Source: SURF-21 sp964462595
GTDB lineage: Bacteria; Actinomycetota; Geothermincolia; Geothermincolales; RBG-13-55-18
NCBI GenBank assembly: GCA_964462595.1
Contig: CAYWXM010000023.1
Coordinates: forward strand, 1 to 64,000
Direction: 5' to 3'
DNA: 64,000 nucleotides
Shown in pieces: positions 26,182-35,593 of this stretch. How positions within the stretch are numbered: position 1 is the stretch's first letter; the number at the start of each line of letters is the position of its first letter. A program made the position numbers and the translations under genes. The notes beneath the pieces are model-generated. The model did not search any database. It had not been told where the DNA came from and saw nothing but the letters and a program-made list of their open reading frames with translations.

Positions 26182-26605
26182 CCCGCGGCACCTCCTGCAA
26201 ACCCGCTCTACCAGCATTATTATCCCACATGTATCCTGCAAACCCAAAAAGAATATTTATCGAAGGCGCCTGGCGCATTTTAGCGGAGGCTGTTGCGTCC
26301 CAGGCGTTGGACGTAGCGGTTGAAGCTGAGATCAGAGCACCTCGTATTGCATGCGGGACAGCCCCAGCCAGATGCACGACGCCCCGCAAGGCTGAGCGGC
26401 TTATCGCGAGAGTCCGTAATCAGCGTAAACGTGAGGGTCGCCGGAGAGGAATCCGCCGTCACCTGTACACTCCGGATTCTGGGCACATCCAGGAAAAATG
26501 AAGATGGGCTCGAGGAGAGACAGGCTTATGCATGTTCCCGATATTCCCGGAGAGAGGCCCTGTTTTTACCGGCATTGGAAACTGATCCGGCTGGTGCTGG
26601 CGGAT
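26182..26605. other. 424-bp gap between ogt and rapZ, no gene recognised
   Basis: Short frames exist on both strands, but none has a ribosome binding site, known motif or coupling to a neighbour. The rapZ Shine-Dalgarno lies at its left edge. It may contain the rapZ-whiA promoter, but I see no convincing -35/-10 pair. Confidence 0.5.
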
Positions 26606-27100
26606 TTATTTACCGGGCTGCCGGCCCTCGAAACGCAACAGCCATGCCTTTGTGTCTTCCCCCCCGCCGTAACCCCCTATGCTGCCGTCGCCCCTGATCA
26701 CGCGATGGCACGGTATGACGATGGGAAAGGGGTTGGAATGCATGACGTTGCCCACCGCTCGCGCAGCACGGGGAAAGCCCACCAGGTCGGCGATCTCCCC
26801 GTAAGAACGGGTTTCGCCCCGTGGTATGCGCGCGACTTCGGCCAACACCGCCCGTTCGAAAGGGGTAGCCGATAAGCCTTTAATAAGGGCTATCGCGTAT
26901 GCGGTGGATATTTCCTCGCCGCGGAAGAACGCCCTTACCTTGTCGAGCAGCTCGGCGACCTCCGGCGGCGCGTGCGCGTGCGCTTCCTTCCCTCCCCCGC
27001 CCTCCCCCGGCAGCGTCATGAGCGCGGGCTGTTTATCGACAACGTAAACGCGCATCTCTCCCAGGGGGGTCTCGATAAAGAAATAAAACGGCTCGTTCAA
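26606..27100 (-). CDS. ogt: Methylated-DNA--protein-cysteine methyltransferase
   Basis: 164 residues. Repairs O6-alkylguanine by transfer to its own Cys. The active-site IPCHRVI is present. The helix-turn-helix recognition region precedes it (RIPRGETRSYGEIADLVG), and GGYGGG follows. The start is a TTG at 27100 that overlaps the stop of the upstream small gene (TTGA), so translation is coupled. It sits with the uvr genes, giving a DNA-repair neighbourhood. Confidence 0.96.
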   Translation of the reverse strand: MNEPFYFFIETPLGEMRVYVVDKQPALMTLPGEGGGGKEAHAHAPPEVAELLDKVRAFFRGEEISTAYAIALIKGLSATPFERAVLAEVARIPRGETRSYGEIADLVGFPRAARAVGNVMHSNPFPIVIPCHRVIRGDGSIGGYGGGEDTKAWLLRFEGRQPGK

Positions 27101-27527
27101 GTCCTTTCCTCCCCCGTATTATCTTCTCTTATTCCCACTATACCCAACTTAGTCTTGCGGCCGAATTCGAGCAAGACGTTTCCCTCACCGTATAGATCGT
27201 AAAGCTGAGTATGGCAATAACGGCGAATGTGATCCTGGCCGCAAATCGGCTCCGCACAGGATGGACAGGCGTCCTCGAGGCGCATCCTCTCTACACCCCG
27301 GTAATACCCGAACCCACAATAATCGCCGATAAACACGGCTGGTCTCCGTAGATCCCGCCCCTTGCCAGGGGATAATGGCTCACCCGGGAGCGCAGGGCGG
27401 CGTGCATGCCTTCCTTGAGCGAGTAACGGTTGTTTCCACATGACTTAAGGGAAGAAGGCAGTCGCTCGCATCTCTCCAGTTCCTGCAGGTTATGGTTGAT
27501 GCCCGGGATACTGCCGCTTGAGATCAT
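27097..27527 (-). pseudogene. Small Cys-rich gene between uvrC and ogt, apparently broken by a frameshift
   Basis: One frame starts at an ATG (27527) that overlaps the uvrC stop as ATGA and runs to 27291. A second frame, -1 to the first, runs to a stop at 27097 that overlaps the ogt start as TTGA. Joined near 27330-27350 they give one smooth protein of about 144 residues: SHYPLARGGIYGDQ passing into VFIGDYCGFGYYRGVE, then DACPSCAEPICGQ with a Cys cluster, then ending TGEERT. The double coupling argues for one ancestral gene. A decayed gene, a programmed frameshift or a sequence error would each explain the break. The family is not recognised. If only the distal part is made, an ATG at 27285 could start it. 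Confidence 0.55.
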
Positions 27528-29419
27528 TCCCCGGGTGCAGCGTCCGAGGATGAGGCATCGGGGTGAAAATACGCGTACATGTTATCCGCCGTGCGTTGGT
27601 CAAGGAAGGAAAGCTCCCGCAATTCCTTCAGACTCGCCTGTGCCAGGCGAGAGACGCTGCCATAGTGGCGCAGAAGCGCAGCCTTGCGTTTCGGGCCCAC
27701 GCCGTGGATGTCGTCCAGCGCCGAGCGGCGCGTGCGCAACGATCTTTGCTGACGATGGTAATCGAGGGCATAGCGGTGAGCCTCGTCGCGGATACGCTGC
27801 AGAAGGTGAAGCGCCTCCGAATCCCTTGGCAATTGCACGGCATTTTTCTTCCCGGGGCGATAGACCTCCTCCAGGCGCTTGGCCAGCGACACCACCTCTA
27901 TATCCCAGAATCCCCTTCCCTGCAGCGCCTTGAGCGCCGCCGCCAGCTGGGGTTCTCCCCCGTCTATAACGATCAGGTCCGGCTTCCTGTGGAACGAATC
28001 GACCTTGCGACCCCCGCCGACTTCCTCTAAGTCCACCGTAGCGTACGCGAGTTTCGCCAGGCGGCGGTCGAGTACCTCCTCTATCATGGCTGCGTCATTC
28101 TGTCCGCTCACTCCCTTGATGCGAAAGCGCCGGAAGTCTTTTCTGGCCGGGATGCCGGCCTCGTATACGACCATCGACCCCACCGCGTCGTCGGCCCCCA
28201 GGTTGGAGATATCGTAGCATTCTATGCGGTAGGGGAGCCGTTTAAGACCTAGCCCCTCGTAGACGCCGCTCGTCGCGCGGGATATCCATCCCAGGTCACT
28301 GGCCTGTTTAGCCAGGTGAACCTCGAGAGAGAGGCGGGCGTTTTCGGCGACTTTTTCCACCAGGCTCCTTTTCGCGCCTCTCCGAGGCACGATGACCCTG
28401 ATCTTCCTTCCCGATCTTCCGCCCAGCCATTCCTGTAGCAGTTCCTTTTCCTTCTCGCCGGGCGAATGCGAGAGTATGACCTCGCGCGGTATATGCGAGG
28501 CCTGTGAATAGAATTGTGGCAACAGGGCCGCCAGGACCTCGTTTTCGTTCTGCCCGGACGGCAGGGCGGAAAAAAGGTCCTGTTTGCCTAATATCTTTCC
28601 GCCGCGCACGAAGAAAACCGTCACGCAGGCATCCAGGACGCCCGTGTGAGCCGCGAATATGTCCTGGTCACCCTGACCCATCGAGTAAGCCTGCTGGCGC
28701 TCCAGGAGGCGGCTGAGGGCCGCTATGCGGTCCCGGGTACGGGCAGCCATCTCGTACTCCTGCCTGGCTGCTTCCTCCCGCATGCTTTTCTCCAACTCCT
28801 CCAGTACCGCTTTGTGCCCGCCCTCCATGAACTCCCTTACGCCGTCAATGATTTGCCCGTAATCCGATGCCGATATCGCCCCTATGCAGGGACCCGAGCA
28901 GAGTTTGATGTGATAATCCAAGCAGGGCGAACCGGTGCTCTTGCCCGGATCGCGGCCCCGGCAGGTGCGGAAAGGAAATACCTTGCGCAGGGTGGCGATA
29001 GTCTCTCGCACCGCGCCGGCATGGGCGAAGGGGCCGTAATAGATGGCGCCCTTGCGCCGCTGTCCGCGAGTGAACATGACGCGTGGAAATGTATCCTCGA
29101 TACAGATCATCATGTAGGGATAGCTCTTGTCGTCGCGGAATTCTATGTTATACGGGGGGTGATGGCGCTTAATGAGGTTGGCCTCCAGGATAAGAGCCTC
29201 CACCTCGTTCGCGCATACGATGAAATCCACGTCCGCTATGCTATCGCGCAAGCTTGCCAGCCTGGGGTTACCGGCTTCGCGCGCCTGGAAATAGGAACGC
29301 ACCCGCTTGCGCAGCGAAGCGGCCTTCCCAACGTAGATGATGTTTTCCGCCGCATCCTGGAAGAGATAGACGCCCGGAGAATCCGGGAGAGATGCCGCCT
29401 TTTTTCTGACCTCGCTCAT
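27524..29419 (-). CDS. uvrC: UvrABC excinuclease subunit C
   Basis: 631 residues. The N-terminal GIY-YIG nuclease (GVYLFQDAAENIIYVGKA) makes the 3' incision. A UVR domain binds UvrB (EYEMAARTRDRIAALSRL), the RNase H-like nuclease (IECYDISNLGADDAVGSMVV) makes the 5' incision, and a C-terminal helix-hairpin-helix pair closes the protein (IHGVGPKRKAALLRHYG). Full length for the family. It is 26 bp downstream of uvrA. Confidence 0.99.
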   Translation of the reverse strand: MSEVRKKAASLPDSPGVYLFQDAAENIIYVGKAASLRKRVRSYFQAREAGNPRLASLRDSIADVDFIVCANEVEALILEANLIKRHHPPYNIEFRDDKSYPYMMICIEDTFPRVMFTRGQRRKGAIYYGPFAHAGAVRETIATLRKVFPFRTCRGRDPGKSTGSPCLDYHIKLCSGPCIGAISASDYGQIIDGVREFMEGGHKAVLEELEKSMREEAARQEYEMAARTRDRIAALSRLLERQQAYSMGQGDQDIFAAHTGVLDACVTVFFVRGGKILGKQDLFSALPSGQNENEVLAALLPQFYSQASHIPREVILSHSPGEKEKELLQEWLGGRSGRKIRVIVPRRGAKRSLVEKVAENARLSLEVHLAKQASDLGWISRATSGVYEGLGLKRLPYRIECYDISNLGADDAVGSMVVYEAGIPARKDFRRFRIKGVSGQNDAAMIEEVLDRRLAKLAYATVDLEEVGGGRKVDSFHRKPDLIVIDGGEPQLAAALKALQGRGFWDIEVVSLAKRLEEVYRPGKKNAVQLPRDSEALHLLQRIRDEAHRYALDYHRQQRSLRTRRSALDDIHGVGPKRKAALLRHYGSVSRLAQASLKELRELSFLDQRTADNMYAYFHPDASSSDAAPGE

Positions 29420-29445
29420 GGTCCTTGCCTCACCGGTTCACGGTC

Positions 29446-32259
29446 TCACTTGCCCAGGACATGGACAAGGTATTCCCCGGTATAGGAGCCGGGAGATTCC
29501 GCTATCTGTTCCGGCGTTCCTGCCGCTACCAGGTAACCGCCCTCCCCGCCTCCCTCGGGACCCAGGTCGATGATCCAGTCCGCGCACTTGATGACGTCCA
29601 GGTTGTGCTCGATGATGAGAACGCTGTTGCCGGAGCTCACCAGGCCCTGGAGCATGGCCAGGAGCTTGTCGATGTCATCGAAATGCAGGCCGGTGGTGGG
29701 CTCGTCGAGAAGGTACAGGGTCTTGCCGGTTGCTCTCTTGTTCAGCTCCGAGGAGAGCTTCACCCGCTGCGCCTCGCCTCCGGAGAGGGTCGGCGCGGGC
29801 TGTCCCAGCTTTATATAACCCAGGCCTACGTCGTAAAGGGTCTGAAGTTTCCTGCGGATAGGCGGGATGGCCGCGAAAAAATCCAGCGCCTCTTCAACCG
29901 ACATGTCCAGGACTTCGCTGATATTGCGCCCTTTATAGGTTACCTCCAGGGTCTCCTCGTTATACCTCTTGCCCTTGCACACCTCGCAGGGGATAAAGAC
30001 ATCGGGCAGGAAGTGCATCTCTATCTTGATGGTGCCGTCGCCACGGCAGGCCTCGCACCTGCCCCCGCGAACGTTGAAGCTGAAACGCCCGGGCTTGTAA
30101 CCACGCACGCGCGATTCAACCGTTTCCGCGAAAAGGGAGCGTATGTTGTCGAAGACGCCCGTATAGGTGGCGGGGTTGGAGCGTGGCGTACGGCCGATGG
30201 GACTCTGGTCGATATTGATTATCTTGTCAATATGCTCCAGCCCTTCGATCCCCGCATGTTTTCCCGGGGGAATGCGGGAATGGTAGAGGCGGCGGGCTAT
30301 ACCACGGTAGAGGACGTCGTGCACCAGCGTGCTCTTACCGGAGCCCGATACCCCGGTCACGCACACCAGCAGCCCCAGCGGGATCTCTACGTCGATGCCC
30401 TTCAGATTATGTTCCACGGCTCCCATCACCACCAGCCTGCGGTCTAGCGGAGCGCGTCGCTTGCCGGGCACGCCGATGCTCTTGTCGCCGCGCAGATACT
30501 GTGCGGTTATGGATTTGCGCCGCTTGATCAATCCGTCGAGGGAGCCGCTGTAGACAATCTCCCCGCCGTGCTCTCCTGCGCCCGGCCCGATATCCACCAC
30601 CCAGTCCGCGGCCCTTATCGTCGCCTCGTCGTGTTCCACTACGATGAGGGTGTTTCCCATATCGCGCAATTCCTCCAGGGTGGATATAAGGCGGCGGTTA
30701 TCGCGCTGGTGCAAACCGATAGATGGCTCGTCGAGTATGTAGAGGACGCCTACCAGCCCCGAGCCTATCTGGGTGGCGAGGCGGATGCGCTGCGCCTCCC
30801 CGCCGGCAAGGGTGGCGGCGGCGCGGTCCAGCGAGAGGTAATCCAGACCCACGTCCAGCAGGAAACACAGGCGGGATGAAAGCTCCTTGAGAATGCGGTG
30901 GGCTATAGCCTCCTCCGTAGGAGTAAGGCGTAGGCGCTCGAGAAAACCCATACTCTCGCGTATGGACATCCCGGAGAGCTGGTGTATATTGAGGCCGCCT
31001 ACGGTTACCGCAAGGCTGGAGGGCTTGAGGCGCGCTCCCCGGCAGGCGGGGCAAGGGCGAACGCTCATGTAATGCGCGATGCGGGAGCGGGAGTACTCTG
31101 AGTCCGTCTCTTTATAACGCCGCTCCAGCCAGTTGACGATGCCCTCGAAGCTGGTGAAATAGGAGCGCACTCTTCCTCGGCGGTTGCGGTAGCGCACGTA
31201 GATCTTTTCCTTCCCCGTGCCGTAGAGGATCCTGTCCTTTATGTCCTGCGGTAGATCCTTGTAGGGGGTGTTCATGGAAAACTCGTATTTCTCCGCCAGA
31301 GATTCTATTATGCGATAGGAAAAGGAAGAGCTTCCCGGCCAGGGAGCCACCGCGCCCTGCTCCAGGCTGAGTTCCGGGTTGGGAACCACCAGTTCGGGGT
31401 CTATCACCTGCAGGAACCCGAGGCCGCTGCATTCCGGGCATGCGCCGTAGGGGCTGTTGAAGGAGAATATGCGCGGTTCCATCTCTGGCAGGGAGATGCC
31501 GCATTCGGGACAGGAAAAATGTTCGCTGAAGTAGCGGTCTCCGTCATCCTCCACCGCCACGATGACCATGCCCTCTCCCAGGTCCAGCGCCGTCTCCAGG
31601 GAGTCCGCCAGCCTGCGCCGCACCCCGTCTTTTATCACCAGGCGGTCCACCACCACCTCGATATCGTGGCGCTGGTAGCGCTCCAGCCGTATGTCGTCTT
31701 CCAGTTCCACCAGTTCCCCGTCGACGCGCGCCCTGGAGTAACCCTTGCGCCTTACTTCTGAGAGCAGGCGCGAGTACTCGCCCTTGCGCCCCTTGACCAC
31801 CGGGGCGAGGATGGAGAGGCGCGTACCCGGCTCCAACTCCCCCACCCGTTCGATGATCTGCTGCGATGTCTGACGCTCTATGGGTTTGCCGCAAGACGGG
31901 CAGTGCGCTTTGCCGATACGCGAGTAGAGGAGCCTCAGGTAATCGTGCACCTCGGTTATGGTGCCCACGGTAGAGCGCGGGTTGCGGGTGGCGCTCTTCT
32001 GGTCGATGGAGATGGCCGGGGAAAGGCCGTCTATATGGTCCACCTCGGGCTTGTCCATCTGGCCCAGGAACTGGCGGGCATAGGAGGAAAGCGACTCCAC
32101 GTAGCGTCTCTGGCCTTCGGCGTAGATGGTGTCGAAGGCCAGAGACGACTTGCCGCTGCCCGAGAGGCCGGTCATGACTATGAGCCGGTCACGCGGAAGC
32201 TTGAGGTCGACGTTCTTGAGGTTGTGTTCTCGCGCCCCTCTAACCGCTATCCAGTCCAT
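29446..32259 (-). CDS. uvrA: UvrABC excinuclease ATPase subunit A
   Basis: 937 residues with two ABC ATPase modules: Walker A GLSGSGKSSLAF and GVSGSGKSTLVHD. Zinc-binding CxxC pairs occur in ACPECSGLG and CEACRGDG/CEVCKGK. It scans DNA for distortions and loads UvrB. The start ATG (32259) overlaps the uvrB 3' end by 20 bp, so the two are translated together, as expected for stoichiometric partners. Confidence 0.99.
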   Translation of the reverse strand: MDWIAVRGAREHNLKNVDLKLPRDRLIVMTGLSGSGKSSLAFDTIYAEGQRRYVESLSSYARQFLGQMDKPEVDHIDGLSPAISIDQKSATRNPRSTVGTITEVHDYLRLLYSRIGKAHCPSCGKPIERQTSQQIIERVGELEPGTRLSILAPVVKGRKGEYSRLLSEVRRKGYSRARVDGELVELEDDIRLERYQRHDIEVVVDRLVIKDGVRRRLADSLETALDLGEGMVIVAVEDDGDRYFSEHFSCPECGISLPEMEPRIFSFNSPYGACPECSGLGFLQVIDPELVVPNPELSLEQGAVAPWPGSSSFSYRIIESLAEKYEFSMNTPYKDLPQDIKDRILYGTGKEKIYVRYRNRRGRVRSYFTSFEGIVNWLERRYKETDSEYSRSRIAHYMSVRPCPACRGARLKPSSLAVTVGGLNIHQLSGMSIRESMGFLERLRLTPTEEAIAHRILKELSSRLCFLLDVGLDYLSLDRAAATLAGGEAQRIRLATQIGSGLVGVLYILDEPSIGLHQRDNRRLISTLEELRDMGNTLIVVEHDEATIRAADWVVDIGPGAGEHGGEIVYSGSLDGLIKRRKSITAQYLRGDKSIGVPGKRRAPLDRRLVVMGAVEHNLKGIDVEIPLGLLVCVTGVSGSGKSTLVHDVLYRGIARRLYHSRIPPGKHAGIEGLEHIDKIINIDQSPIGRTPRSNPATYTGVFDNIRSLFAETVESRVRGYKPGRFSFNVRGGRCEACRGDGTIKIEMHFLPDVFIPCEVCKGKRYNEETLEVTYKGRNISEVLDMSVEEALDFFAAIPPIRRKLQTLYDVGLGYIKLGQPAPTLSGGEAQRVKLSSELNKRATGKTLYLLDEPTTGLHFDDIDKLLAMLQGLVSSGNSVLIIEHNLDVIKCADWIIDLGPEGGGEGGYLVAAGTPEQIAESPGSYTGEYLVHVLGK

Positions 32260-34258
32260 GATCCTCCAGCGCGCCCATGCGGCGCAGCCTTTTCCTGAGA
32301 TCGGCTATCTCGTCGCGCAGCCTGGCCGCGTACTCGAAACGAAGGTCATCCGAGGCCAGCCGCATCTCGTCCTCCAGCCCCAGGATGAGCCTCTCGATAT
32401 CGCCCGCGGGCATCTCCTCCCGCTCCCGGCGCTTGGCCTTGTATGGGGCGTTATCGTCGGGGATGAGGACCATGTCCATTATATCGCTCACCCTCTTACG
32501 CACGGTTTGAGGGTTTATGTTGTGCTCGCGGTTGAAGTCCACCTGCAGCCGGCGGCGGCGCTCCGTCTCCTCGATCGCCCGGCGCATGGAGTCGGTGACC
32601 TGCGAGGCGTACATTATCACCTGGCCGTTGACGTTGCGTGATGCCCTTCCGATGGTCTGGATGAGAGAACGCTCGTTGCGCAGGAAACCTTCCTTGTCCG
32701 CGTCAAGGATGGCCACCAGGGATACTTCAGGCAGGTCCAGGCCTTCACGCAGCAGGTTGATACCGACCAGCACGTCGAATTCCCCCGTACGCAGGTCGCG
32801 GATTATCTCCACGCGGTCCAGGGTGTCGATCTCGGAGTGCAGGTAGCGCACGCGCAGCCCCATCTCCAGCAGGTAATCGGTGAGGCTCTCGGCCATGCGC
32901 TTGGTGAGCGTGGTGACCAGGGTCCTCTCCCCCGCCTCCACGCGGCCCCGCACCTCCTCGATGAGGTCGTCTATCTGGCCCCTGGCCGGGCGCACCACCA
33001 GCTCCGGGTCCACCAGGCCCGTGGGGCGGATGATCTGCTCCACTACCCGGCTGGAGATGTCCAGCTCCCATGGGCCCGGGGTGGCGCTGACGCAGACCAT
33101 GCGCCCGGCTCGCTCTATGAACTCGTCGAATTTCAAGGGGCGGTTATCCATGGCGGAAGGAAGGCGGAACCCGTACTCGACCAGGGTGCGCTTTCGCGAC
33201 ATGTCCCCCTCGTACATGGCGTGAAGCTGGGGTATGGTTATGTGGGACTCGTCTATGAACACCAGGTAATCGTCGGGGAAGAAATCGAGCAGGGTGTGGG
33301 GGGGCTCCCCGACCTCCCTGCCATCCAGGTGCCTGGAATAATTCTCCACACCGGAGCAGTAGCCCATCTCCCGCAACATCTCCAGATCGTAGGTTGTGCG
33401 TTGCAGGAGCCGCTGCGCTTCGAGAAGCTTGCCCTGGCTCTCCAGTTCCCCCAGCCTCCCGGTCAGTTCGGCGCGTATGGATCCCAGTGCCCTCTCCAGG
33501 TTCTCTTGGCTGGTCAGATAGTGGGTGGCTGGATACACGGCCAGGTATTGCTCCCGGGAGAGAACCTCTCCGCTCAGGGGATCGATGACGGTGAGGCGGT
33601 CAAGCTCGTCGCCGTAGAACTCCGCCCTGATGACCCTCTCCTCGTAGCTGGGATAGATCTCCAGGGTATCCCCCTTGAGGCGGAAGCGACCCCTCGATAT
33701 CTCGTACTCGTTCCTCTCGTACTGCATGTCCACCAGTCGCCTCAGTACATCGCGCAGGTCGTATTCCTCGCCTCGCTGCAACATGAGCACGTGGCGCATG
33801 TATTCCTGCGGGCTGCCCAGGCCGTATATGCAGGATACGGAGGCAACTACGATAACGTCCTCGCGCGATAGCAGGGCCGATGTAGCGCGGTGGCGCAGGC
33901 GGTCGATGTCCTCGTTGATGGAGGTGTCCTTCTCGATATAGATATCCGACTGCGGGACGTAGGCCTCGGGCTGGTAATAGTCGTAATAGCTGACGAAGTA
34001 TTCTACGGCATTGTCCGGAAAAAGCTCCCGGAACTCATTGCACAGTTGAGCCGCCAGGGTCTTGTTGGGGGCGATTACCAGGGCGGGTCTGCGCATGGTG
34101 TTGATGACGTGGGCCATGGTAAAGGTCTTCCCCGAGCCCGTCACGCCGAGAAGGGTCTGGTAACGGCCCCCCGCGCGCAAGCCCTCGACGATGGCCGCTA
34201 TGGCGGCGGGCTGGTCACCGCGGGGTGACAGGTCCTCGCTGATTACGAATTCGCCCAT
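32240..34258 (-). CDS. uvrB: UvrABC excinuclease subunit B
   Basis: 672 residues, DNA helicase-like. Walker A is GVTGSGKTFTMA. The beta-hairpin (YYDYYQPEAYVPQSDIYIEKD region) clamps DNA, and the C-terminal UVR helices (LRFEYAARLRDEIADLRKRL) contact UvrC. Starts MGEFVISEDLSPRGDQP, near the family's usual N-terminus. The gene follows the HAD gene by 19 bp and overlaps uvrA. Confidence 0.99.
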   Translation of the reverse strand: MGEFVISEDLSPRGDQPAAIAAIVEGLRAGGRYQTLLGVTGSGKTFTMAHVINTMRRPALVIAPNKTLAAQLCNEFRELFPDNAVEYFVSYYDYYQPEAYVPQSDIYIEKDTSINEDIDRLRHRATSALLSREDVIVVASVSCIYGLGSPQEYMRHVLMLQRGEEYDLRDVLRRLVDMQYERNEYEISRGRFRLKGDTLEIYPSYEERVIRAEFYGDELDRLTVIDPLSGEVLSREQYLAVYPATHYLTSQENLERALGSIRAELTGRLGELESQGKLLEAQRLLQRTTYDLEMLREMGYCSGVENYSRHLDGREVGEPPHTLLDFFPDDYLVFIDESHITIPQLHAMYEGDMSRKRTLVEYGFRLPSAMDNRPLKFDEFIERAGRMVCVSATPGPWELDISSRVVEQIIRPTGLVDPELVVRPARGQIDDLIEEVRGRVEAGERTLVTTLTKRMAESLTDYLLEMGLRVRYLHSEIDTLDRVEIIRDLRTGEFDVLVGINLLREGLDLPEVSLVAILDADKEGFLRNERSLIQTIGRASRNVNGQVIMYASQVTDSMRRAIEETERRRRLQVDFNREHNINPQTVRKRVSDIMDMVLIPDDNAPYKAKRREREEMPAGDIERLILGLEDEMRLASDDLRFEYAARLRDEIADLRKRLRRMGALEDHGLDSG

Positions 34259-34277
34259 TTGAATACTCCGGATAATT

Positions 34278-34985
34278 TCAGCCCAGCATCCCGGGGAGGT
34301 CCCGCAGGTCCTTTATCAATTCGCCTTCGAAATCCGGGAAGCGTCCCCAGCGGTCGAGCAGGACGGCCCTCATCCCGGCTGCTCGCGCGCCCTCGTAATC
34401 GGATACGGGAGAATCGCCGACATGCAGGGCGCGCTCGGGGCTGACGGCAGCGCGCTCCAGCGCCATTTCGTATATCCTCGGGTGTGGTTTCTCGTACGAT
34501 TCCCTGCCGCTTATGATCTGGACCTCGAAGAAATCGAGAAGCCCCAGGTCCCTCAAGAGATCCTCGAGCCAGACCTCGAAGTTGGATATCAATCCCATCC
34601 TCAATCCGCTACGGCGCAATGCCTCCAGGGTCTCCAGGGCGTCATGGTAGGCTCCATAATTGGAGGGTTCGGAAAAGGTCTCGTGGAGGTCCCTGGGAAG
34701 TATGTCGCCCGTGCCTTCATATCCCAATTCGCTCACCAGGCTGGTATAGAAATCGATCCAGAAGAGATGCGATTTCCTCGCCTCGTTGGTGAATGTATAA
34801 CCCCGTCGTTGCCTGTCCTCGACGCCCGCCATCAATCTGCGGGTAGCCGAACGCAGGAGGTCGAAATCCACCTCCAGCCCGTGATCGGAGCATTTGATCA
34901 AGAACAGCTCCGGGAAAGATGGAAGCGGGTGAACAAGCGTTTCGCCGGCATCGAAGAAAACGAAATCCACAGATCTGCGGGCCAT
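34278..34985 (-). CDS. HAD-superfamily hydrolase (subfamily IA)
   Basis: 235 residues. HAD motif I is FFDAGETL (Asp nucleophile; the usual second Asp is Gly, as in the HDHD3/REG-2-like subset). Motif II is LISNFE, motif III is the Lys in EKPHP, and motif IV is HVGDSPVSDYEGARAAGM. An alpha-helical C1 cap lies between motifs I and II. Probably a phosphatase on a small metabolite; the substrate cannot be inferred. It begins 19 bp upstream of uvrB and has a good GGAGG. The divergent two-CW gene starts 98 bp away. Confidence 0.9.
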   Translation of the reverse strand: MARRSVDFVFFDAGETLVHPLPSFPELFLIKCSDHGLEVDFDLLRSATRRLMAGVEDRQRRGYTFTNEARKSHLFWIDFYTSLVSELGYEGTGDILPRDLHETFSEPSNYGAYHDALETLEALRRSGLRMGLISNFEVWLEDLLRDLGLLDFFEVQIISGRESYEKPHPRIYEMALERAAVSPERALHVGDSPVSDYEGARAAGMRAVLLDRWGRFPDFEGELIKDLRDLPGMLG

Positions 34986-35030
34986 GTCTGTTGTTCAACC
35001 TCCTTGTTACCGCTATCATTTAGTTAATAA

Positions 35031-35060
35031 AGGGCTCTTTTCGAGCCCTGCAAATATAAT
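35031..35060 (+). promoter_or_regulatory. Promoter with an operator-like inverted repeat for the two-CW gene
   Basis: AGGGCTC-TTTTC-GAGCCCT (35031-35049) is a perfect 7-bp inverted repeat. Five bases later comes TATAAT (35055-35060). The repeat covers where a -35 would be, and no TTGACA-like hexamer is seen, which suggests control by a DNA-binding protein. On the other strand the repeat could also serve as a weak hairpin ahead of the HAD gene. Confidence 0.5.
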
Positions 35061-35082
35061 AGCACGCGCCGTCGCGAGGAGG

Positions 35083-35316
35083 TTGATAAAGATCGCACAG
35101 AACAACTGCCGCAGGCTCAGGCAATGCCCCGCAAGCCAGTACCTTTCGTGCGAGGCTTACCGGCGCGGGCTGGAGTGCTGGCAGATCGACCAGCCCCGAT
35201 GCACTCTAGAGCTGAGGTTCTGTCTGCAATACGGATGCCCTGTTTACGATCGCTATAGCGCCGAGATAGAGGAAGCGCTGCGGGTGAAGGCCATGGAGCG
35301 TGGTGCCAGGTCATAA
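35083..35316 (+). CDS. Two-CW-like small cysteine-rich protein
   Basis: About 77 residues with a regular Cys pattern: NCRRLRQCPAS, SCEAYRRGLECW, PRCTLELRFC and YGCPVYDRY. This resembles the two-CW type zinc or metal-binding module (C-x-CP-A/S-Y...CW...C..CPVY) that occurs alone or attached to bacterial signalling proteins; the function is not established. The start is placed at TTG 35083, directly after GAGGAGG and about 16 nt from the predicted transcription start. The in-frame ATG at 34984 lies upstream of the promoter and overlaps the HAD start, so it is unlikely. It is the only plus-strand gene between uvrB and coaE. Confidence 0.7.
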   Translation: MIKIAQNNCRRLRQCPASQYLSCEAYRRGLECWQIDQPRCTLELRFCLQYGCPVYDRYSAEIEEALRVKAMERGARS

Positions 35317-35357
35317 ACGCGGCTTTAAGCGAACGTTCCGTAGACGAGGCTTAAGTC

Positions 35358-35400
35358 CGTGCCGCCAGCGGCACGTGATGAGCGAGGATGGTCATCCTCG
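35358..35400. repeat. Two perfect hairpins in tandem after the two-CW gene
   Basis: CGTGCCGC-CA-GCGGCACG (35358-35375) is followed 7 bp later by CGAGGAT-GGTC-ATCCTCG (35383-35400). Neither has a T-run on either strand. They sit in the convergent gap between the two-CW gene (+) and coaE (-), 41-84 bp past the former's stop. Confidence 0.7.
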
Positions 35401-35593
35401 ACAATGTACCGGGAATAAGCCGCCCAATACAATATATTGTGCCGCTTGTCTTGATCATCACATGGCGCCTCGCGGACACGCTACATGTGCGGCTGACCCC
35501 GGACACTTTAGCGCATTCCTTTCCGGACAATGATCGAAAAGGCCAGGCCTTGAGCTTTTACGAGTGCGCCGCGAAACGAGTAAATGCCCTTCT

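Noticed and set aside
26280..26486. Short minus-strand frame in the ogt-rapZ gap with a CPAC motif
   Set aside because: No Shine-Dalgarno, start only GTG, no recognisable family, not coupled to neighbours.
35333..35342. GAACGTTC as a LexA (SOS) box
   Set aside because: The Gram-positive LexA site needs a four-base spacer between GAAC and GTTC; this one has none and precedes no SOS gene.
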